A DNA stretch of 7,283 nt from Lawsonibacter sp. (GTDB lineage Bacteria; Bacillota; Clostridia; Oscillospirales; Oscillospiraceae): assembly GCA_020025455.1 (NCBI GenBank), contig JAHHSC010000066.1, positions 1 through 7,283 of the forward strand, read 5' to 3'. Positions 1 to 7,283 of the stretch are shown piece after piece. The notes beneath the pieces are model-generated. The model was not told the origin of the DNA and did not search any database. It saw only the letters and a list, made by a program, of their open reading frames with translations. Both the position numbers and the translations under genes were made by a program. The number at the start of each line of letters is the position of its first letter. Position 1 is the first letter of the stretch.

Positions 1-1311
1 ATCCACGGCCTGGGCCTTGACGGCACGGTAGCCCAACTCGGACAGCCGCTTTACGTCCCGGGCCAGGGTGGCCGGGTCGCAGGAGACATAGACAATGCGC
101 TCCGGCCCCATACCGGCCAGGATAGCGGGCACCTCGGGGCTCAAGCCCTTTCGGGGCGGGTCCACACAGATGACCTGAGGGCATGTGCCCTCATCGGCCA
201 GCTTCCGGGCCACTTCAGCCGCGTCCCCGCAGAAAAACGCTGCGTTTTCCACGCCGTTGCGCTTGGCGTTCTCCCTGGCGTCCTCGATCGCCTGGGGTAC
301 GATCTCCGCGCCGATGACCTTCCCAGCTTTTTGGGCCAGCGCCAGCGAGATGGTACCGATCCCGCAGTAGAGGTCCAGAACCAGCTCTGCCCCGGTGAGC
401 TGGGCAAAATCCAGCGCCACGCCGTAGAGCCGCTGGGTCTGGGCGCGGTTAATTTGGAAGAAGGAAGGAACCGATAACCGGAAGGTCAGACCCCGCAGCT
501 CCTCCTCCAGCCAGTCACGGCCCCAGACCGTGTGGTAGTTCTGACCCAGGATCACGTTGGTGTCCCGGGTGTTCTCGTTGCGTACAAGTCCGACCAGACC
601 CGGATCTGCCTGACGCAGAGCGGCGGTCAGCTCCGCCTCAAACGGAAGCTGTTTCCCATTTACCACCACGCAGCACAGAGACTCTCCCCTGCTGTTGGTA
701 CGGACGTAGAGGTGACGCACCAGCCCGGACCCGGTCTTTTCATCATAGGCAGGAACGCTGTATTCCTCCATCCAGCTTTTAAACGCGGCCCGCAGTGCAG
801 TGACCGCCGCAGGCTGAAGCAGGCAGTCGGCAGCGTCCAAAACGTCGTGGCTTCGGGGGCGGTAATAGCCGATGGACAGGCCGCTTTTCTCCATCGCCAC
901 GGGGAACTGGACCTTATTTCGGTAGCGGGTCGGCTCCTCAGCGCCCAGCACCGGGGGCAGGTCCAGTTTCACGCCGCCCACACGCTCCAGGGCATCCGAA
1001 ACCCGCTGGCCCTTGGCCAACAGCTCCTCCTGATAGGTCATGTGGCGGAACTGGCAGCCGCCGCAGCGACCAGCCAGCGGGCAGTCGTACGCCACCCGTT
1101 CCGGCGAGGGGATCATCAGCTCCACCCCTCTGCCCCAGGCCACATTTTTATTCACCTTTTGCAGGCGGACCTGCCACCGCTCCCCTGCAATCGTGTCGGG
1201 CACAAAGACGACCCGTCCCTCCAGACGTGCCACTCCCATGCCCTCAGCCGTATAGCCTGTGATATCCAACGTATGAACCGCGTTCTTCTGCCAGCCTTGC
1301 ATCTGCTTCAT
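1..1311 (-). CDS. rlmD: 23S rRNA (uracil-C5)-methyltransferase, RlmD/RlmCD (RumA) type, C-terminus cut by window edge
   Basis: SAM-dependent enzyme that methylates uracil C5 in 23S rRNA (U1939 for RlmD; U747 and U1939 for the Gram-positive RlmCD type). The 437 codons read from the minus strand show, in order, an N-terminal TRAM RNA-binding domain (about residues 8-66), the Fe-S cysteines C77, C83 and C86 (C-x5-C-GG-C) with a fourth candidate at C163, the FFQIN motif near 284, the SAM motif DLYCGIGT at 313-320, the acidic residue E336, DPPRKG at 384-389, and the nucleophile C411 in YVSCDPATLARD. The frame stays open to base 1, so roughly the last 15-30 residues, including the expected general-base Glu, lie outside. 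Two starts are possible: ATG at 1311 sits only 1-2 bases after the AAGGAG at 1313-1318, whereas ATG at 1302 (residue 4) is 10 bases from it and is probably the true start. It has its own promoter and follows the symporter terminator, so it seems monocistronic here. Which uracil(s) it modifies cannot be told from sequence. Confidence 0.95.
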   Translation of the reverse strand, partial: MKQMQGWQKNAVHTLDITGYTAEGMGVARLEGRVVFVPDTIAGERWQVRLQKVNKNVAWGRGVELMIPSPERVAYDCPLAGRCGGCQFRHMTYQEELLAKGQRVSDALERVGGVKLDLPPVLGAEEPTRYRNKVQFPVAMEKSGLSIGYYRPRSHDVLDAADCLLQPAAVTALRAAFKSWMEEYSVPAYDEKTGSGLVRHLYVRTNSRGESLCCVVVNGKQLPFEAELTAALRQADPGLVGLVRNENTRDTNVILGQNYHTVWGRDWLEEELRGLTFRLSVPSFFQINRAQTQRLYGVALDFAQLTGAELVLDLYCGIGTISLALAQKAGKVIGAEIVPQAIEDARENAKRNGVENAAFFCGDAAEVARKLADEGTCPQVICVDPPRKGLSPEVPAILAGMGPERIVYVSCDPATLARDVKRLSELGYRAVKAQAVD

Positions 1312-1338
1312 TCTCCTTCGTCTACCGTCATTTTTTTC

Positions 1339-1367
1339 ATCATACCATGTTCTTTCCACCGGGTAAA
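1339..1367 (-). promoter_or_regulatory. Sigma-A promoter of the rRNA methyltransferase gene
   Basis: On the minus strand the -35 is TTTACC (1362-1367) and the -10 is TATGAT (1339-1344), separated by exactly 17 bases, with a TGG just before the -10 giving an extended -10. The predicted start of transcription, near 1332, leaves a leader of only 20-30 bases before the coding start. It lies directly downstream of the symporter terminator, which supports independent transcription. Confidence 0.75.
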
Positions 1368-1371
1368 GAGA

Positions 1372-1404
1372 AAAACACGGATGCACTTCCTGCATCCGTG
1401 TTTT
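1372..1404 (-). terminator. Intrinsic terminator of the AGCS symporter gene
   Basis: A perfect inverted repeat pairs 1372-1385 with 1391-1404 around a 5-base loop. The G+C core is flanked by four A and four or five T, so on the minus strand the hairpin ends in GTTTTT. It begins 28 bases after the symporter stop codon. The A/T-flanked symmetry could also let it work on the plus strand, but no plus-strand gene ends here. Confidence 0.9.
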
Positions 1405-1431
1405 CATACCTATATAAAGGATTTCCGCCGA

Positions 1432-2856
1432 TTATTTGCCGGCTTTCGCCAGCTTTTTTCTGTCGCTGGCCCGCTTGCTCACCTTGACCACAACGCCAGA
1501 CAGAGCAAACAGGGCAATCACGTTGGGGATGACCATCAGATTGTTGAACATATCGGTCACTTCCCAGACGAAGTCGCTGCTGGTAACGGTACCCATAAAG
1601 ATGAACACCAGGGCAATGGCGGAGTAAACGCCCACAACCTTTTTCCCAAACAGGTACATCATGTTGATTTTTCCGAACAGGTTCCAGCTCAGAATGGTGG
1701 AGAACGCGAAGAAGAACAGGCAGACCGCCACAAAAATGGCACCCAGGTCAGTACCAAACACCGTGCCAAACGCGGTCTGGGCCAGGTTGGTCTTGCCGAC
1801 GGTCTTGGTGACCTCGCCCACATAGCCGTTGGCCAGCACACCGTCGCTGGTGTACAGGGTGGAGATGATGACCAGAGCGTTCAGGGTGAGCACCACAAAG
1901 GTGTCCATAAACACGCCGATCATGGCCACAACACCCTGGTCATGGGGGTCCTTCACGTTGGCCTGAGCATGTGCGTGAGGGGTGGAGCCCATACCGGCCT
2001 CATTGGAGAACAGACCGCGCTTGGCACCCTGGCTGACCGCGACCTTGATGGCGTAGCCGAAGCCGCCGCCCAGAATTGCCTGAGGCTGGAACGCGTACTT
2101 GAAGATCATACCGAAGGTCTGGGGGATATAGCTGGCGCGGGCAATCAGAATACCCAGACCGCCCAGCAGGAAAATCGCGGCCATAACAGGCACGACCTTC
2201 TCCGTAACAGCGGCCAGACGCTGGACACCGCCCAGGAAGATAAAGCCGCAGATCACCACCAGCACAATACCGACCATCCAGCTGGGCACGTTGAATGCGG
2301 TGTGGAAGGTAGAGCCGATGGAGTTGGCCTGAACCATGCAGCCCATGAAGCCTAATGCCAGGGTGATTGCAATGGCGAAAAAGCCAGCCAGGAATTTACC
2401 GAAGGGGCCTTTGAAGGCGGTTGTAATATAGTAAGCGGGACCGCCGTGGATGTCGCCGTCCTCATCGACCTTGCGCGTCTCCAGAGCCAGGGTGGCCTCC
2501 GCGTAAACGGTCGCCATGCCAAAGAAGGCGATGATCCACATCCAGAAGATGGCACCGGGACCACCGGTCAGAATGGCACCGGAGGCACCCACGATGTTTC
2601 CGGTACCCACCTGAGCCGCGATGGCAGTGGCCAGAGCCTGGAAGGAGGTCATGCCCTGCGCCTGCTTACCGCCCCGCAGGGACAGATTTCCAAATGTATT
2701 TTTCATACCCTCGCCAAAGCAGCGGATCTGTACGAAGTGAGTACGGATGGTATAGAAAATTCCGATACCCAGCAGCATAAAAACCAGAATGTAGTCGGAC
2801 AGATAGGCGTTGATCTTTGAGACGATCGGGAACAATACTGCTTCTAAGTTTGCCAT
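1432..2856 (-). CDS. Sodium:alanine/glycine symporter, AGCS family
   Basis: Inner-membrane Na+-coupled carrier for small neutral amino acids, 474 residues, within the usual length range of the family. Many hydrophobic segments are visible, for example about 20-37, 103-124, 155-175, 193-210, 221-239, 311-333, 370-390, 405-424 and 440-458. Family-typical stretches are LRGGKQAQGMTSFQALATAI (60-79), GTGNIVGASGAI (84-95), HGGPAYYI (137-144) and GAKRGLFSNEAGMGSTPHAH (277-296). The start at 2856 is chosen because AGAGGA (2866-2871) lies 9 bases upstream and MANLEAVLFPIVSKIN is a natural N-terminus. The same frame stays open upstream to 3036, but that part lies in the riboswitch and terminator leader and is not expected to be protein. 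The tandem glycine riboswitch ahead of it suggests glycine (with or without alanine) as substrate; this is inference from context, since AGCS members include glycine and D/L-alanine carriers. Confidence 0.96.
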   Translation of the reverse strand: MANLEAVLFPIVSKINAYLSDYILVFMLLGIGIFYTIRTHFVQIRCFGEGMKNTFGNLSLRGGKQAQGMTSFQALATAIAAQVGTGNIVGASGAILTGGPGAIFWMWIIAFFGMATVYAEATLALETRKVDEDGDIHGGPAYYITTAFKGPFGKFLAGFFAIAITLALGFMGCMVQANSIGSTFHTAFNVPSWMVGIVLVVICGFIFLGGVQRLAAVTEKVVPVMAAIFLLGGLGILIARASYIPQTFGMIFKYAFQPQAILGGGFGYAIKVAVSQGAKRGLFSNEAGMGSTPHAHAQANVKDPHDQGVVAMIGVFMDTFVVLTLNALVIISTLYTSDGVLANGYVGEVTKTVGKTNLAQTAFGTVFGTDLGAIFVAVCLFFFAFSTILSWNLFGKINMMYLFGKKVVGVYSAIALVFIFMGTVTSSDFVWEVTDMFNNLMVIPNVIALFALSGVVVKVSKRASDRKKLAKAGK

Positions 2857-2865
2857 GATAAGTCT

Positions 2866-2871
2866 TCCTCT
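2866..2871 (-). promoter_or_regulatory. Ribosome binding site fixing the symporter start
   Basis: AGAGGA on the minus strand, 9 bases before the ATG at 2856. It settles the start against the longer open frame that runs up through the riboswitch. It lies just downstream of the leader terminator, so it is made only when transcription reads through. Confidence 0.7.
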
Positions 2872-2880
2872 CCAAGGCAG

Positions 2881-2915
2881 ATAAAACGGACCGTGGAAGA
2901 AAGCCCCACGGTCCG
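2881..2915 (-). terminator. Leader intrinsic terminator, expression platform of the glycine riboswitch
   Basis: A perfect 10-bp stem pairs 2887-2896 with 2906-2915 (CGGACCGTGG with CCACGGTCCG) around a 9-base loop, followed on the minus strand by TTTTAT. It lies between the second glycine aptamer and the symporter start codon, where a riboswitch-controlled terminator is expected. The T-tract is short, which suits conditional rather than constitutive termination. I could not find a clear competing anti-terminator by eye, so whether glycine turns the gene on or off remains open. Confidence 0.85.
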
Positions 2916-2932
2916 ATGAAATGACAATACAG

Positions 2933-2965
2933 ACGACCCCCCGGTATACAACACCGATTGGTCGT
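2933..2965 (-). other. Linker hairpin between aptamer 2 and the leader terminator
   Basis: On the minus strand ACGACC (2965-2960) pairs with GGTCGT (2938-2933), and inside it CGGT (2956-2953) pairs with ACCG (2945-2942) around a 7-base loop, with a 3x3 internal loop between the two helices. It has no T-tract, so it is not itself a terminator. It could be a folding intermediate, an RNA-polymerase pausing element or part of the switching structure; this role is inferred. Confidence 0.5.
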
Positions 2966-2969
2966 TCTA

Positions 2970-3058
2970 CGTCACCTCTGTCCTTTTGCCTGAGAGATTG
3001 GCGGTCGGTTTTCCGTCCGCGTTGCACCTTCGGCACTCGTTGCGAGCTTCTCCAGAGT
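2970..3058 (-). ncRNA. Glycine riboswitch, aptamer 2 (promoter-distal)
   Basis: Read on the minus strand it carries the conserved glycine-aptamer core: GTGCCGAAGGTGCAA (about 3035-3021), a variable P3b hairpin in which GCGGACGG pairs back with CCG and CCGC around AAA (3020-3001), then AATCTCTCAGGCAAAAGGAC and AGAG (about 2999-2976). P1 can form between CTCTG near 3057-3053 and CAGAG near 2980-2976. These are hallmarks of the gcvT-type glycine riboswitch family. This is the better conserved copy and lies closer to the terminator and symporter, so its P1 is the likely coupling element to the expression platform. Confidence 0.95.
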
Positions 3059-3065
3059 CACATCC

Positions 3066-3143
3066 GCGTACAGTCTCTGTCCCCTGCCGGGAACACCTGA
3101 GAGTGTTATTCCTTCGGTAAGCCTAATGCTTTTTCCTGCACGC
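3066..3143 (-). ncRNA. Glycine riboswitch, aptamer 1 (promoter-proximal)
   Basis: On the minus strand P1 is formed by GCGTGCAG (3143-3136) and CTGTACGC (3073-3066), pairing fully with one G-U. Between them lie TACCGAAGGAATAA (about 3118-3105) and a CTCTCAGG segment followed by GGGGACAGAG, matching the conserved aptamer core. The P3b arm is shorter than in aptamer 2. It is separated from aptamer 2 by only about 8 bases, the classic tandem arrangement, and sits just downstream of the promoter. Confidence 0.93.
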
Positions 3144-3172
3144 TTCGTCTGTCTTATTTAATTACAACGCAT

Positions 3173-3201
3173 ACCATACCACAGCTTTCTCCGTTTGTCA
3201 A
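3173..3201 (-). promoter_or_regulatory. Sigma-A promoter of the riboswitch-symporter transcript
   Basis: A consensus -35 TTGACA (3196-3201) and a -10 TATGGT (3173-3178) lie on the minus strand with a 17-base spacer and an extended -10 TGG. Transcription should start near 3166, about 20 bases before aptamer 1. The near-consensus strength fits a gene controlled after initiation, by the riboswitch. Confidence 0.85.
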
Positions 3202-3235
3202 CCCCCGGCGGACAAATATACGCCAGAGAAACTAC

Positions 3236-3292
3236 AGGTTCGGTATGTATCGGAACGAGAACCTAGGAAAGTTTACAAATCCCCCTTTCCTA
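3236..3292. promoter_or_regulatory. Inverted repeats at the secA promoter, candidate operator
   Basis: TAGGAAAG (3264-3271) is perfectly inverted as CTTTCCTA (3285-3292); the half-site centres are 21 bases apart, two helical turns, and the right half covers the presumed -35 region of secA. A second, weaker pair, AGGTTC (3236-3241) and GAACCT (3259-3264), abuts it upstream. All of this lies upstream of the predicted start of transcription, so a DNA-binding site is more plausible than an RNA hairpin. The regulator is unknown and chance occurrence is possible. Confidence 0.35.
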
Positions 3293-3314
3293 TCCCATCA
3301 GATTATGTTATACT
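3286..3314 (+). promoter_or_regulatory. Promoter of secA, extended -10 type
   Basis: The -10 is TATACT (3309-3314) preceded by TGT (3306-3308), a good extended -10. The -35 position at 17-base spacing reads TTTCCT (3286-3291), a poor match. The leader runs about 60 bases to the secA ATG. This start of transcription, near 3321, rules out translation from the in-frame TTG at 3318. Confidence 0.7.
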
Positions 3315-3380
3315 AAGTTGATAAACTGTGGATCTATGGGTATTGCGCCCTCCGCCGCAGCCAAGAGGTGTTTAACTGAT

Positions 3381-6134
<2,754 letters not shown>

Positions 6135-6183
6135 GCCCTTCTTCTCGATCAAAGATGACAAGAACGCGTATATACGCACTGCG

Positions 6184-6237
6184 CCTCACCGGAGAGGCCG
6201 TATGCCATACGGCCTCTCCGGTGAGGTATTTTTTATT
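6184..6237 (+). terminator. Strong intrinsic terminator of secA
   Basis: A perfect 19-bp stem pairs 6184-6202 with 6208-6226 around a 5-base loop (21 bp if a single-base turn is allowed), followed by TATTTTTTATT. It begins 50 bases after the secA stop. Only the plus-strand side has a T-tract, so it should act in the secA direction. A separate 12-base palindrome, GCGTATATACGC (6166-6177), lies just before it. Confidence 0.95.
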
Positions 6238-6301
6238 CCTGATGCAGTCGCATATAAGCGTTCCACGTCACACTCCAAGAAGCTGTGTGGAGAAAGCAAC
6301 G

Positions 6302-6342
6302 AAAAAAAGTTCCCGTTCTCTCAGAGAACGGGAACTTTTTTC
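6302..6342 (-). terminator. Bidirectional intrinsic terminator between convergent secA and lipoprotein genes
   Basis: A perfect 18-bp inverted repeat pairs 6303-6320 with 6324-6341 around TCA, with an A-run on the left and a T-run on the right. On the minus strand it ends in a run of seven T, only 6 bases after the lipoprotein stop codon, so it is mainly that gene's terminator. The symmetrical T-tract also makes it a back-up terminator for secA. Confidence 0.93.
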
Positions 6343-6347
6343 TTGTC

Positions 6348-7172
6348 TTAGGCCGCGGCGTTCAGTGCCTCGGCAGGGATTTCAAAGTCGGCAGCCTCGT
6401 TGAAGTTGGAATACTTCACCTCGATCACCAATTTGGAGATGTTCAGACCCAGATCAGCGGCCTGATCGCCCATAGAGCTCATAATCTTCTCCATCATGCC
6501 GGTCATGATATTGCTCATGTCCATGCGGTAGTGGACGGGGTAGCCGCTCTTGGAATCGACCCACACGGAAATCGGCAGATCGCCCAGACCATCAAACATA
6601 CCCTTGAGCATCTCGGGGTCGAGGCCGGTATCCATGCTGTCCAGAGCACCACTGGCCTTTACGACCTCCTCAATGGCAGCTCCCTTGATGACGCCGTCAT
6701 AACGGGTCTTGCCGTCCTCCTCGGTCACCGTCAGGTTCTCCATGTTCTCGGAGTAGAGATCAATGTTCTGCTGGGCATCAAACTGCGCCACATCACCCAG
6801 CTCCACGTCCTCAGAGATCCACTGCTGGCCATCGCTGAGGTACATCGTGTACTTGTCCCCGTCCTGCTGAACGTAATACGTCATCTTGCCCGCGCTCTGC
6901 CCGATCAGAGAAAGGTCCATATCACAGCGCATTTTGGTGGGGTTATTGAATGTGACCATGTCCATATCCATATTCATGGTCATGGTTTCGCCCATCAGAG
7001 ACATCTCCATCTCCATGGTGCTCTCAGCCTCCAGGTTCTTCACCTGGGCCAGCTTGGCAACCGCCTCGCCCAGCACCTCACCGGGCTGCTTCTCTTTGCT
7101 GCCGCAGCCTGCCAGCCCAAGCACCATAACGCCGCTCAGCAGCAGCGCGGTCAGTCTGTTCGCTCTTTTCAT
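6348..7172 (-). CDS. Methionine-rich secreted lipoprotein, possibly DUF6612/LppX-LolA-like
   Basis: A 274-residue predicted lipoprotein: positively charged start (MKRANR), hydrophobic stretch 8-20, lipobox LAGC with lipidated C23, then a charged linker. It should be exported by Sec and anchored to the outer face of the membrane. The mature part looks like a beta-rich fold with alternating polar and Met residues (53-72), a YYV/YTMYLSDGQQW segment (99-118), TRYDGVIKG (157-164), and ISVWVDSKSGYPVHYRMDMS (201-220). This order resembles DUF6612-type and other LolA/LppX-like lipoproteins of Clostridia, which are thought to bind hydrophobic ligands; that family call is tentative and no function is established. 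About 26 of 274 residues are Met, far above normal. The start is firm: AGGAGG (7180-7185) lies 7-8 bases before the ATG. It appears monocistronic, convergent with secA. Confidence 0.9.
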   Translation of the reverse strand: MKRANRLTALLLSGVMVLGLAGCGSKEKQPGEVLGEAVAKLAQVKNLEAESTMEMEMSLMGETMTMNMDMDMVTFNNPTKMRCDMDLSLIGQSAGKMTYYVQQDGDKYTMYLSDGQQWISEDVELGDVAQFDAQQNIDLYSENMENLTVTEEDGKTRYDGVIKGAAIEEVVKASGALDSMDTGLDPEMLKGMFDGLGDLPISVWVDSKSGYPVHYRMDMSNIMTGMMEKIMSSMGDQAADLGLNISKLVIEVKYSNFNEAADFEIPAEALNAAA

Positions 7173-7179
7173 ATTCTTT

Positions 7180-7185
7180 CCTCCT
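7180..7185 (-). promoter_or_regulatory. Ribosome binding site of the lipoprotein gene
   Basis: Perfect AGGAGG on the minus strand at ideal spacing before the ATG at 7172. It suggests efficient translation and fixes the signal-peptide start. Confidence 0.85.
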
Positions 7186-7224
7186 ATTTCTGTTTAATGG
7201 TTCCATTGCGTGTGCGTTGGAGTC

Positions 7225-7253
7225 ATTATAGCATAGGAGCTTCTTTATGTCAT
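7225..7253 (-). promoter_or_regulatory. Strong sigma-A promoter of the lipoprotein gene
   Basis: On the minus strand the -35 is ATGACA (7248-7253, one mismatch from consensus), the spacer is 17 bases, the -10 is a perfect TATAAT (7225-7230), and TGC before it gives an extended -10. The leader is about 45 bases. Together with the perfect ribosome binding site this predicts a well-expressed protein. Confidence 0.88.
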
Positions 7254-7283
7254 CCATCCTTTCCTTATGTTTTTCTTAAGAAT

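Noticed and set aside
1311..1343. Short upstream frame (ATG at 1343 to TGA at 1311, minus strand) as a leader peptide of the methyltransferase
   Set aside because: Its first ATG overlaps the -10 element and lies upstream of the predicted transcription start; the internal ATG at 1334 is at the start point itself, so neither can be translated well.
532..2355. 607-codon plus-strand open frame
   Set aside because: It crosses two well-supported minus-strand genes, a terminator and a promoter, is His/Gln-rich without domain pattern, and has no ribosome binding site that I can support.
3261..3292. The TAGGAAAG/CTTTCCTA repeat as an intrinsic terminator or RNA hairpin
   Set aside because: The stem is A/T-rich with a 13-base loop and no T-tract on either strand, and it lies between two divergent promoters outside both transcripts.
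3318..3380. N-terminal extension of SecA from TTG at 3318 or ATG at 3342
   Set aside because: The TTG lies upstream of the predicted transcription start, the extension is not SecA-like, and GAGGTG at 3365-3370 serves the ATG at 3381 whose product begins MSLFTKLFG.
6184..6226. The 43-base palindrome as a mobile-element end or attachment site
   Set aside because: Position right after secA and the following T-tract explain it as a terminator; no transposase, target duplication or second copy is present in the window.
6886..7197. Plus-strand open frame opposite the lipoprotein start
   Set aside because: Antisense to the signal peptide and Met-rich region; its hydrophobic look is the complement of those codons.

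Overview
The window reads as ordinary chromosome from a GC-rich, low-G+C-lineage (Firmicutes/Bacillota) anaerobe, most likely a member of the Oscillospiraceae or related gut Clostridia. The reasons are strong AGGAGG-type ribosome binding sites, sigma-A promoters with extended -10 elements, rho-independent terminators with clean T-tracts, a tandem glycine riboswitch ahead of an AGCS amino-acid symporter, and a SecA with a clostridial-type C-terminal zinc tail. The genus assignment is an inference from these traits; no marker here fixes it. No phage, insertion sequence, CRISPR array, tRNA or rRNA was seen.

Layout. Positions 1-1311 (minus strand): a 23S rRNA m5U methyltransferase of the RlmD/RlmCD (RumA) type, cut at its C-terminus by the window edge, with its own promoter just upstream. 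1372-1404: terminator of the next gene. 1432-2856 (minus): a sodium:alanine/glycine symporter (AGCS family). 2887-3201: its regulatory leader, holding (in the direction of transcription) a strong promoter, two glycine aptamers in tandem, a linker hairpin, and an intrinsic terminator that ends 30 bases before the start codon. 3202-3380: divergent control region and secA promoter, with an 8-base inverted repeat over the -35 region. 3381-6134 (plus): secA. 6135-6347: convergent intergenic region with a 19-21 bp perfect terminator for secA and then a second, A/T-flanked bidirectional terminator. 6348-7172 (minus): an unusually methionine-rich lipoprotein with its promoter at 7225-7253.

How the parts relate. 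Each gene appears to be its own transcription unit: a promoter is visible for all four genes, and each of the three complete genes is followed by a terminator. The only direct regulatory logic readable from the sequence is glycine sensing, which controls transcription read-through into the symporter. SecA is the general protein-export motor; the lipoprotein is one of the kinds of protein it exports, but nothing here ties the two beyond adjacency. I did not find a convincing new multi-gene system. The points most worth a second look are the riboswitch with its expression platform, the altered zinc motif of SecA, the Met-rich lipoprotein and the dyad at the secA promoter.
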